NCBI GenBank assembly: GCA_900548185.1 | Contig: URJJ01000042.1 | Span: forward strand, 1 to 18,573 | Direction of reading: 5' to 3' | Source of the DNA: an uncultured Opitutales bacterium | Lineage (GTDB): Bacteria; Verrucomicrobiota; Verrucomicrobiia; Opitutales; Intestinicryptomonadaceae | Length of the DNA stretch: 18,573 nt | Shown: positions 1-6,425 of the stretch, in pieces | Layout: each line of letters opens with the position of its first letter | How positions within the stretch are numbered: position 1 is the first letter of the stretch | Translations under genes and position numbers: made by a program | Notes under the pieces: generated by a model | Seen by the model: the letters and a program-made list of their open reading frames with translations, nothing else | Told to the model about the DNA's origin: nothing | Database searches by the model: none

Positions 1-155
1 TCCTTGAACTGCGCAACAAGGTGCTGGTCGCCATGCTCATAATAAGGAGCGCTCTCTCGCGCAAGGAGAGCCGCGGCCTGCACTATACGCTCGACTACCC
101 CTTCAAGAGCCCGGAAGTAAAGGACACAATCCTCAGGCGCAGCTTCTTCCCCTGA
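1..155 (+). CDS. nadB: L-aspartate oxidase, C-terminal end (partial)
   Basis: This is the 3' end of a gene that starts outside the window; the readable frame begins at base 3 and stops with TGA at 153-155. The 50 visible residues include SRKESRGLHYTLDYP, the conserved C-terminal arginine-rich helix region of L-aspartate oxidase, preceded by an LELRNKVLVAMLII helix. NadB is an FAD enzyme of the succinate dehydrogenase/fumarate reductase flavoprotein superfamily. It oxidises L-aspartate to iminoaspartate, the first step of de novo NAD synthesis, in the cytoplasm. The related SdhA/FrdA proteins lack this RESRG-HYT-D-P pattern, so NadB is preferred. The FAD-binding part is not visible. A strong terminator follows 24 bases after the stop, so this gene ends its transcription unit. 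Confidence 0.85.
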   Translation, partial: LELRNKVLVAMLIIRSALSRKESRGLHYTLDYPFKSPEVKDTILRRSFFP

Positions 156-178
156 CTCGCTTCCCGGCGGACATCCCG

Positions 179-211
179 GCGCGGGGCCTTCGGCTTTCCG
201 CGCTTTTTTTT
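179..211 (+). terminator. Rho-independent terminator after nadB
   Basis: The arms GCGCGG (179-184) and CCGCGC (198-203) pair perfectly. An inner GCC-TTC-GGC hairpin lies between them, and eight T residues follow at 204-211. It sits 24 bases after the nadB stop codon. This is a classical intrinsic terminator in sequence form. Confidence 0.85.
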
Positions 212-699
212 CGCCTCCTTCATGGGGCGGAAACCGGGTGCAGGCGTTTCGGCTTCACTCGCATCCCGGTCTGGCGGAAGGCTCCGGTTTTCTCATGAAA
301 ATCCCCCTGCTTTGCGGGGGAGGCCGCTTTCTCCTGCCAAGCCGAAGCCTTGGGGGCGCGGACACCTACCTCCCGCTCTGGCTTTGGGATTTAAAATCCA
401 TGCGGCGGCCATTCGTGCGTTTTTGTATATTCCGTGCGGCTGCCGCACGCTTCCGGCGGGATTCCTGCGCAATGCGGATTTCCCGGTTTTGCGCGCCTCG
501 CCTTTGACGCGCCGCCGGATATGCCGCGCCTTTCCCCAATCCGGAGTTTGAGGGGCGCAATGGCGTTTTCCCTCGCCCGTGGCGCCAATGCGCCGTTTGC
601 GGTTTTTTGCTTGCCAGCGTGATGCGGGCGTGCGGAAATTGCGCAGATTCCCCGCAGGCCGCGTGCGGGTAGCTCCAGCAATGCCACGCGGATGTTTCC
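212..699. other. Gene-free stretch between nadB and the next gene
   Basis: I see no convincing gene in these ~490 bases. Reading frames on both strands are open only because of high GC content and give arginine/proline-rich translations with no family resemblance. The stretch holds small hairpins: a C5/G5 stem with a GC-TTT-GC tip at 303-320, a GGATTT/AAATCC inverted repeat around 390-402, and a GTGCGGC/GCCGCAC dyad at 434-448. It must contain the promoter of the gene at 700, but I cannot place one with confidence. It could be spacer DNA, a decayed gene or a small-RNA locus. Confidence 0.5.
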
Positions 700-1461
700 A
701 TGCCGAAAAAATTTTTGAGACTCTCATTCTTCTGCGCCGCCGCAGCCGCCGTTTTGCTCGCCGTCCTTGCCGTCTACCCCAAGGTCGCAGCAAAGCTCCT
801 CGGCGCCCGGCGCGCGGAAATCGTATCGGTTTGCGCGGCCGGGGCTGCCTTGAAAAATGCGGCTTCGGTGGACGCCCTCGAACGTGGGCTTCTTGCCATG
901 TGCGATTCGGCCTCGGAACTGGCGGAGGCAGAGTTTGCCGGAGGCGCGCCTGGCGTGCGGGACGGGGCCGCGACCGTGTTTTCAGGCGTATTCGCCCCGC
1001 CTTATGAAAAGTGGAAGATGGGGCCGCTTGCCGTATTCCGCAAAAGCCTCTCTGAAGGTTCCAGAAGTCTCGTCGGGGAAGCCATTGCGGCTCTCGGCGC
1101 GGAGGGCATTCCAATGCATACCCCTGCGTCATTTCTGGAATCGAACATGGATTTTTACCTTTCCGAAATTCTTGGGCCGGATTCGCCGCTCAACCCGGAA
1201 TCATTCGTCCGCGCCGCAATTTCAAAACGGCAGGGGGAAGCCTTTGGCGGAACTTCCGGACAGTCTTTCTCTGAGGCTGAGATTTTTGCTTCCGCCCCGC
1301 GCGGGGCAGTGGAAATCCCCCAGCATCCGGATGCGCGCGCTGCGGCTCTCCGTGCGATAGCGGCCTTGCGGGCCGACTTTTCCGCGTACTGCGAAACCCT
1401 CCGGCGCGAAATGGAATCTTATTCCGAATCCTGCCGCCTTGTTATAAAAAATTCCCCGTAA
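700..1461 (+). CDS. Membrane-anchored or secreted protein of unknown function
   Basis: The predicted protein has 253 residues and I do not recognise its family. Residues 1-4 are MPKK, followed by a hydrophobic alanine/leucine-rich segment at about 5-27, so it is either anchored by one N-terminal membrane helix or exported. There is no lipobox at the end of that segment. The rest is soluble, alanine- and glutamate-rich and probably mostly helical, with a basic/acidic helical tail (about 205-248). No catalytic motif is visible. The ATG at 700 is chosen because the hydrophobic segment begins right after it; a GGA eight bases upstream is at best a weak Shine-Dalgarno. The gene stands alone between the nadB terminator and a hairpin cluster that begins 9 bases after its stop codon. 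The amino-acid composition looks like a real protein, unlike the overlapping opposite-strand frame, but the function is open. Confidence 0.65.
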   Translation: MPKKFLRLSFFCAAAAAVLLAVLAVYPKVAAKLLGARRAEIVSVCAAGAALKNAASVDALERGLLAMCDSASELAEAEFAGGAPGVRDGAATVFSGVFAPPYEKWKMGPLAVFRKSLSEGSRSLVGEAIAALGAEGIPMHTPASFLESNMDFYLSEILGPDSPLNPESFVRAAISKRQGEAFGGTSGQSFSEAEIFASAPRGAVEIPQHPDARAAALRAIAALRADFSAYCETLRREMESYSESCRLVIKNSP

Positions 1462-1469
1462 ACGTTCCG

Positions 1470-1572
1470 CCAACGTACCGTTGGATCTAAGATGCTTGCG
1501 CATCTTGGGACGGCGTGCGCCGCCCGAGTCCGGGCGGCTATGAGTTCATCTTGCGCATTGCCTGACGGCAAT
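1470..1572 (+). other. Cluster of four tandem hairpins (structured RNA or palindromic repeat)
   Basis: Four perfect stem-loops follow one another in 103 bases, starting 9 bases after the preceding stop codon. They are CCAACG-TAC-CGTTGG (1470-1484), AAGATGC-TTGC-GCATCTT (1489-1506), GCCGCCCG-AGTC-CGGGCGGC (1519-1538) and ATTGCC-TGAC-GGCAAT (1557-1572). The second stem can be extended by three more pairs. A competing hairpin (GGG-A-CGGC, loop GTGC, GCCG-CCC, 1507-1525) excludes the third. AAGATG at 1489 can also pair with CATCTT at 1547-1552, closing a domain around the third hairpin. CTTGCGCAT occurs twice (1495-1503 and 1551-1559, within a base). No T-run follows, so this is not a simple terminator. 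A non-coding RNA, a 3' mRNA structure or a REP/BIME-like repeat are all possible. Confidence 0.55.
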
Positions 1573-1575
1573 AAC

Positions 1576-1605
1576 TTGGTAGGGACAATCAAAAGTGAAT
1601 TTAAT
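1576..1605 (+). promoter_or_regulatory. Possible sigma70-type promoter for apt
   Basis: TTGGTA (1576-1581) and TTTAAT (1600-1605) are separated by 18 bases. They match the consensus boxes at 4/6 and 5/6. They lie in an AT-rich island just after the hairpin cluster and would give a 5' leader of roughly 165 bases before apt. This is pattern matching only, and another promoter closer to apt is possible. Confidence 0.3.
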
Positions 1606-1778
1606 AATCTCTCTTTAATTAGTGGGCGTTCTGAAAGCGGTACGTTTAATTCCAAGAATCTTGCGGCGCGGCGTGCGGGTTTGGGGTGCCATTTTCGCAT
1701 TGTTCCGGGAGAATTTTTTTGTCGCAAATTCCGTCCGGATGGATTTTTATTTATTGCGTTTTTAACTTGTTGCGCGAA

Positions 1779-2291
1779 ATGAATCTTGAAGACCATCTTG
1801 CAAGCGTTCCGGACTTCCCCAAAAAAGGTGTGGTGTTCAAGGACGTATCCCCGCTTTTTCTGGACGCGAAGGCGTTTGGAGAACTGATATCCGAGCTCGC
1901 CGAAATGCTTAGGCCGTACGGCGCAAACAAGATTGTCGCGGCCGAGGCGCGCGGGTTCATGTTCGGTACGCCGCTTGCCCTTAAGCTTGGTATCGCATTC
2001 GTGCCGGTGCGCAAGAAGGGCAAGCTTCCGCGCCGGGTGACCTCGGTGGACTACGATTTGGAGTACGGTTCCGACACCCTCTGCGTCCATACCGACGACA
2101 TTTCCGCATCCGACCGCATTATAGTTTTTGACGATATTCTTGCGACCGGCGGCACCGCCGAAGCCATGTGCCGCCTTGTGGAGGGCCTCGGGGCTACTGT
2201 TGCGGCCTGCGCTTTTGTAATGGAGCTTGGCTTTCTGAAGGGGCGCGAAAAGCTCATGCCAAGGAGCACCGTGTCCTATCTTGTGGATTAG
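1779..2291 (+). CDS. apt: Adenine phosphoribosyltransferase
   Basis: The protein has 170 residues, the usual APT length. It converts adenine plus PRPP to AMP and pyrophosphate in cytoplasmic purine salvage. The N-terminus (PDFPKKGVVFKDVSPLF, residues 11-27) is the typical APT opening. AAEARGFMFG (about 54-63) matches the family's E-RGF segment. RIIVFDDILATGGTAEA (113-129) is the PRPP-binding loop with the paired aspartates and TGGT. The frame is open 31 codons further upstream, but the ATG at 1779 is chosen because conserved homology begins there and the upstream translation is not protein-like. No Shine-Dalgarno precedes it. The gene runs towards folC with 144 bases between them, and no clear terminator is visible there. 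The family call is firm; a related PRPP transferase such as Xpt is less likely given the N-terminal pattern. Confidence 0.93.
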   Translation: MNLEDHLASVPDFPKKGVVFKDVSPLFLDAKAFGELISELAEMLRPYGANKIVAAEARGFMFGTPLALKLGIAFVPVRKKGKLPRRVTSVDYDLEYGSDTLCVHTDDISASDRIIVFDDILATGGTAEAMCRLVEGLGATVAACAFVMELGFLKGREKLMPRSTVSYLVD

Positions 2292-2435
2292 CGTTTCGGG
2301 ACGCCTTCCCGGCCGCTATTTCGGCAGAGATTTTTGCGGGCTGCCCATGTGTGCGGGGCGCCTCTTTTTCAGCCTCGGCTTTTTTGCGCGCGTTTCGCGG
2401 GGCGTCCAAGCTCCAATGCGCGGATTTTACCCGGC

Positions 2436-3734
2436 TCACTTGGGCGCGGGAAGCCTGTCCTGGAGGTTGTCCCGCTTTGCCGCAGTGAGGCGCGCAAGTA
2501 TTTCGCCTGCGAGGTAGCAGGAGCCGGTGCATACTATCGTGTCTCCGGGGGCGGCCTCTGCGCAGAACCCTGGGCGCGGAAAGAGGGCGTCAACCTCCGA
2601 ATTTGAAAACGGGGGGCGCCGCTCGGGCAGGCATTCTTCAAGCTCCCAAAAATCGAGGGCCCGAGGCTCGTTGGGCTTCAGGAATATTATCCTTCCGGCA
2701 TATTTTGAAATAGCCTTGAGAAGCGGCGCTGCGCGCTCCCTGCCGAGGACGCCGACTGCGACCGCCGGCTTTCTGCCACCGCATTCTCCGGCGAGGATTT
2801 CGAGGTTCTTTTCAAGCTCCGCCGCGCCTTCTGCGTTGTGCGAGCAGTCGAGTATGAGCCTGGCGCCGTTTGAAAGGCGGAATTCCTGCCAGCGTGCGTC
2901 CCAGCGAACGCCCAGAAGCGCGTCGCGCGCCGCCGCCTCGGAAAATTCGATTTCGCCCATGTCCCCAAGGGTCTTGCATATGAGAAATGCCAGTGCGGCG
3001 TTCCTTTTCTGGTACAGGCCGCCGAGGGAGGTGTCAAACTGCGGATTGCGCGTGAAGATGTCGTCCAGCCTGAAAAGCGGGGCGCCCTTTTTGCGCGCGG
3101 TTTTTGCGATTGTCTCAAACGCCTCGTCCGGCATGGCCCCGCAGACTGTCGGGACTCCGGGCTTTATTATGCCCGCCTTTTCCGCCGCTATCTTTTCCAG
3201 CGTGTCGCCGAGGTACTGCATGTGGTCGAACCCGATTGAAGTGATGGCGCATATCTTCGGCGAAACCACGTTCGTCGCGTCCAGCCTGCCGCCGAGGCCG
3301 ACCTCTATCACGCCCCATCCGACCCTCTCGCGCCTGAAGTGGGAGAAGGCCAGGGCCGCAGTGTATTCAAAGAATGTCGGGGCCATCGACGGATCACTTG
3401 CCGACACTTCGAGTGCGACCCTGTCAAGCTCCGCGAATTCCGAGCAGAAGTCGGCGTCTGGGATGCTCCTGCGGTCCACCTGCACCCGCTCGTTTATTTT
3501 TAGCAGGTGCGGCGATGTGAACATTCCGGTTTTGAAGCCGTGCGCGCGCAGTATCGACTCGGTTAGGGCGCAGGTAGAACCCTTGCCGTTTGTGCCGGCT
3601 ATGTGGACCGACCTGAAGGCGTCCTGGGGGTTCCCGAGCGCGCGGGCGAAATTTTCCATGCGCTCGGTGGAAAACCTGGAGCCCCCGTCGCGCAGCCCGG
3701 TTATGCGCGCCTCTATTTCACGGACGGACGGCAC
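2436..3734 (-). CDS. folC: Bifunctional folylpolyglutamate synthase / dihydrofolate synthase
   Basis: The protein has 432 residues, normal for FolC. The enzyme ligates glutamate to dihydropteroate and extends the polyglutamate tail of folates with ATP, in the cytoplasm. HIAGTNGKGST (about 44-54) is the Mur-ligase-type P-loop typical of FolC. FTSPHL, EVGLGGRLDATNVV and GFDHMQYLGDTLEKIAAEKAGI are further family signatures, and DCSHNAEG lies in the C-terminal domain. The start is a GTG at 3734, three bases beyond the TAG of the upstream ROK kinase gene, so the two are probably one transcript and translationally linked. The accD gene that often neighbours folC in other bacteria is absent here. 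Whether both activities are present cannot be told from sequence alone. Confidence 0.93.
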   Translation of the reverse strand: MPSVREIEARITGLRDGGSRFSTERMENFARALGNPQDAFRSVHIAGTNGKGSTCALTESILRAHGFKTGMFTSPHLLKINERVQVDRRSIPDADFCSEFAELDRVALEVSASDPSMAPTFFEYTAALAFSHFRRERVGWGVIEVGLGGRLDATNVVSPKICAITSIGFDHMQYLGDTLEKIAAEKAGIIKPGVPTVCGAMPDEAFETIAKTARKKGAPLFRLDDIFTRNPQFDTSLGGLYQKRNAALAFLICKTLGDMGEIEFSEAAARDALLGVRWDARWQEFRLSNGARLILDCSHNAEGAAELEKNLEILAGECGGRKPAVAVGVLGRERAAPLLKAISKYAGRIIFLKPNEPRALDFWELEECLPERRPPFSNSEVDALFPRPGFCAEAAPGDTIVCTGSCYLAGEILARLTAAKRDNLQDRLPAPK

Positions 3735-3737
3735 GGC

Positions 3738-4700
3738 CTATTTCCCGCAGTTTATGGCGTCCCACACCAGGGATGACGAGCCGAGTATGGCCGCGTCGGA
3801 CTCCGGAAGGTGCGACGGCGCCAGTTTCACCTTGCCCTTCCATATGGGGTAAAGGTTTTCGTCCATGGCCCTGCGCGTTGGCTCCAGCAGCAGGTCCCCG
3901 CTTTTTACGGGCCCCCCGAAGAGGAATATGGCCTGCGGGCGGGAGAATGCGACGAAGCTTGCGAGGCTGCGGCCGAGGATTTCCCCGGTCTTTTGGTAGG
4001 TCTCCAGGGCGATTTTGTCGCCGGCCTTTGCTGCCAGCTCGATTTCGAGCGCGTCTATCTCGTCCCAGCGCTTGTTTTGCAGGCACGAGCCGCCGCCGTA
4101 ATGGGCCATAAGCTCAAAGAAGGTTCGCCTTATGCCCGTAGCCGACGCATAGGTTTCGAGGCACCCGCGGCACCCGCAGTTGCAGAGCCTCCCGCCGGGA
4201 ACTGCGCACGTGTGGCCCAGCTCGCCCGCCGCCCCGTCCGCCCCGTAGAGCAGCCGGCCGTCTATTATTATACCGGAGCCGAGTCCGGTTCCGAGGGTTA
4301 TTGTTATGAAATGCTCCATGCCTTTTGCGCCGCCGTATATCTTTTCGCCGAGGGCTGCGGCGTTGGCGTCGTTTGTGAGGTATATGTGCCTGAGGCCAAG
4401 CTCGGCGCGGAGCGCCTCCACAATCGGAAGCTCGCCTCGGGCGAAGGGGAGGTTTGGGGCGCAGTCTATGGCGCCCTTGTAGTAGTTGCCGTTGGGCGCG
4501 CCCACGCCCACCCCGGCGCAGTCGCCGTCTGCGGCCTCCATCAGCGCCCTGATGCGGAGCGTGAGCGCCTTGACGTAGGAGTCGAAAGCCTTGAAGTCTG
4601 TCGTGTTGAACCTGTCGCGCTTCAGCACTTCGCCCTCGGAATTCACGAGCCCGAGCTTCGTGTTTGTGCCGCCTATGTCTATGCCTATGGAATATCTCAT
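3738..4700 (-). CDS. ROK-family sugar kinase, probable glucokinase
   Basis: The 320-residue protein begins with IGIDIGGTNTKLGLV (5-19), the phosphate-binding motif of the ROK family. TNDANAAALGE (109-119) holds the catalytic aspartate at D111. ITLGTGLGSGII (134-145) is the second ATP-binding segment. GELGH (159-163) supplies the sugar-binding glutamate and zinc-ligand histidine, and C173, C175 and C180 in CNCGCRGCLE complete the ROK zinc site. There is no N-terminal helix-turn-helix, so it is a kinase and not a NagC/XylR-type repressor. It likely phosphorylates glucose with ATP in the cytoplasm to feed glycolysis, but ROK kinases for N-acetylglucosamine, fructose or mannose share these motifs. 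The ATG at 4700 opens directly onto the motif; no clear Shine-Dalgarno is seen. It is the first gene of a two-gene unit with folC. Confidence 0.88.
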   Translation of the reverse strand: MRYSIGIDIGGTNTKLGLVNSEGEVLKRDRFNTTDFKAFDSYVKALTLRIRALMEAADGDCAGVGVGAPNGNYYKGAIDCAPNLPFARGELPIVEALRAELGLRHIYLTNDANAAALGEKIYGGAKGMEHFITITLGTGLGSGIIIDGRLLYGADGAAGELGHTCAVPGGRLCNCGCRGCLETYASATGIRRTFFELMAHYGGGSCLQNKRWDEIDALEIELAAKAGDKIALETYQKTGEILGRSLASFVAFSRPQAIFLFGGPVKSGDLLLEPTRRAMDENLYPIWKGKVKLAPSHLPESDAAILGSSSLVWDAINCGK

Positions 4701-4776
4701 CTTGTGCGAAAAAATTTTCGGTTAAGACTCTGTTATTTTTTTGCAAATCACAAATTAAAAAAGCGCAAAAAAGCGC
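4701..4776 (-). promoter_or_regulatory. AT-rich control region upstream of the ROK kinase
   Basis: This is the most AT-rich part of the kinase-cydA divergent region. It contains a perfect tandem 10-mer, read on the minus strand as GCGCTTTTTT twice (4776-4757), and a CGAAAA/TTTTCG inverted repeat at 4707-4720, 7-20 bases before the ATG. I cannot pick a convincing -35/-10 pair. A promoter for rok-folC is expected here from position and composition. Confidence 0.4.
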
Positions 4777-4892
4777 GGTCTTCCGCCTTCGGGCGCCGTA
4801 TCCCCCCGCGCGGGCGGGATGGCGGGGGCCTCTCCGGAGGCGTCCGGGAATTTCCGCATCCTCGGCAGCCGGGTCGGCCAAACCGGGGGATT

Positions 4893-4948
4893 TTGGCATG
4901 GGCGTCATTAAAAGGTTGTAAAAATCGCAAAATAGGGGACGATTTTTA
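4893..4948 (+). promoter_or_regulatory. Possible cydAB promoter with overlapping 9-bp dyad
   Basis: TTGGCA (4893-4898, 5/6 to the -35 consensus) and TGTAAA (4917-4922, 4/6 to the -10) are 18 bases apart. A perfect inverted repeat, TAAAAATCG (4919-4927) and CGATTTTTA (4940-4948), with a 12-base spacer, overlaps the proposed -10 and ends 4 bases before the cydA ATG. The spacer contains AGGGGA, a possible ribosome-binding element. The dyad could be an operator for an oxygen- or redox-responsive regulator or an mRNA hairpin controlling translation. It does not match the FNR (TTGAT-N4-ATCAA) or Rex (TTGTGA-type) sites. Confidence 0.45.
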
Positions 4949-4952
4949 CCGT

Positions 4953-6410
4953 ATGGACACCGAATTTCTAAGCAGGCTCCTCTTTGCGATAACCGCCGCC
5001 TTCCATTTCCTCTTCCCCCCGGTAAGCATAGGGTTTTCGGTCTATATACTTGCCGTGGAGTTCATGTGGGTGAGGACGCGCGACGAAAAGTACCTGCGCG
5101 CCGCAAAGTTTTTCCTGAAGCTTTTCGGGCTGATTTTTGCGGTGGGGGTCGCAACCGGGATAATAATGGTTTTCCAGTTCGGCACTAACTGGCCCGTATA
5201 TTCCAATTTCGTGGGCGACGTGTTCGGAAGCCCGCTTGCAATCGAGGCGATAGCGGCATTCTTTCTGGAATCCACCTTTCTGGCCATAGCCCTGTGGGGC
5301 TGGGACAGGGTGGGGCCTCGGGCGCACCTGTTTTCAACAGCCATGGTCTCGCTCGGCTCCCATTTGAGCGCGGTCTGGATTCTCGCTGCAAACTCTTTCA
5401 TGCAGACCCCCGCAGGCTTTGTGCTCGCAAAGGGGTCTGAAATCATGCCCGCAGGATTCGTCCCGACCCCGGCCGAAGTCGCGGAGACCTCCGCAAAGAT
5501 AAGCGACTTCTGGGCGATGGTGTTTTCGCCGTCTTTCGCGGACCGCTTCGCGCACACCGTCGCGGCCTCCTGGCTCTGCGGGGCGTTTCTGGCCCTCGGC
5601 GTCTGCGCATATTACATACTGAGGGGCAGGAACCCCGACATCTTCAGGCCGGCCTCCCGGATAGGCGTTTATTTCGCCGCGCTCTCATGCCTTTTTATGC
5701 TCTATACGGGCCATTCGAGCGGCAGGGGGGTGATACGCGACCAGCCCGAAAAGATAGCCGCCTTCGAGGCCCACTTTAAGACCGAATCCCACGCCCCCCT
5801 ATATCTGTTCGGATGGGTTGACGAGGACTCCCGGACGGTCTGGGGGCCGTCTGTCAGCAGTTTTTTCAGCATACTCGCATACGGCAGGGCGGACGCCGAA
5901 ATCACCGGGCTTGAGGAGCTGCCCCCTGACAACTTTCTCCTGAAGCTGCATCCGGGCTCTTCGGCGGAGGAGCTGGCCGAAATAAGGTCGCGCTACTGGC
6001 CGCCCGTAAACTTCGTATTCCAGACATTCCACTTCATGACCTACCTCGGAGGCGCGATGTTTGCGCTGGCGGGCGCGAGCCTCCTTATGCTGTGGCGCGG
6101 CAGCTTCTTTGACATGTCGAAGCCCGCCTCCCGGTGGATGCAGAGGGCCCTCTTGTTTTCGGTCTTTCTCCCCCTCGCTGCCTCCATGCTCGGGTGGGCG
6201 ACTGCGGAGGTCGGCAGGCAGCCGTGGATAGTTTGGCGCATACTTCAGACGCGGGACGCAGTGACGACCGCCGCATCCGCCGGGGAGGTGCTTTTTTCGA
6301 TAGCGCTTTTCACCGCGCTTTTCACCGCCCTGAGCGCAGTTTTTTGCATTGTTTTTCTCGGCAAGCTGCGCAGGGGCCCTGATTTGCCCGGGCGGAGCGA
6401 AACCTACTAG
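4953..6410 (+). CDS. cydA: Cytochrome bd ubiquinol oxidase subunit I
   Basis: The protein has 485 residues and multiple membrane helices. With CydB it oxidises quinol and reduces O2 to water at the inner membrane, without proton pumping. H18 corresponds to E. coli H19, the FQFGTNW segment (74-80) is intact, and E98 and E106 correspond to E. coli E99 and E107. H201 in FAHTVA (E. coli H186) and M362 in HFMTYLG (E. coli M393) are the expected heme b558 ligands. QPEKIAAFE (264-272) keeps the K and E of the quinol-binding Q-loop, and GRQPW is at 421-425. The Q-loop is short, as in enzymes of the CioA/short-loop kind. The residue matching E. coli E74 is V73. The ATG at 4953 is chosen because homology begins there; the frame stays open far upstream antisense to the kinase gene, which is not real coding. 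cydB follows after 15 bases. Confidence 0.95.
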   Translation: MDTEFLSRLLFAITAAFHFLFPPVSIGFSVYILAVEFMWVRTRDEKYLRAAKFFLKLFGLIFAVGVATGIIMVFQFGTNWPVYSNFVGDVFGSPLAIEAIAAFFLESTFLAIALWGWDRVGPRAHLFSTAMVSLGSHLSAVWILAANSFMQTPAGFVLAKGSEIMPAGFVPTPAEVAETSAKISDFWAMVFSPSFADRFAHTVAASWLCGAFLALGVCAYYILRGRNPDIFRPASRIGVYFAALSCLFMLYTGHSSGRGVIRDQPEKIAAFEAHFKTESHAPLYLFGWVDEDSRTVWGPSVSSFFSILAYGRADAEITGLEELPPDNFLLKLHPGSSAEELAEIRSRYWPPVNFVFQTFHFMTYLGGAMFALAGASLLMLWRGSFFDMSKPASRWMQRALLFSVFLPLAASMLGWATAEVGRQPWIVWRILQTRDAVTTAASAGEVLFSIALFTALFTALSAVFCIVFLGKLRRGPDLPGRSETY

Positions 6411-6425
6411 GACGCAAGGACACAC

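Noticed and set aside
293..1132. 279-codon minus-strand open frame across the gap before the gene at 700
   Set aside because: It has an arginine/proline-rich translation with no motif, and it overlaps a better plus-strand gene.
2292..2435. Terminator between convergent apt and folC
   Set aside because: Only weak GCCC/GGGC-type stems and dispersed T-runs are present; no stem directly followed by a T-run serves either strand.
2527..3852. 441-codon plus-strand open frame opposite folC
   Set aside because: It is antisense to FolC, serine/arginine/proline-rich and without family features.
4895..4910. Sigma54-like TGGCATG before cydA
   Set aside because: The -24-like half is present, but the required GC of the -12 element is missing at the correct spacing.
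3810..4952. Long in-frame extension upstream of cydA
   Set aside because: It runs antisense through the ROK kinase gene, its translation matches nothing, and CydA homology begins at the ATG at 4953.
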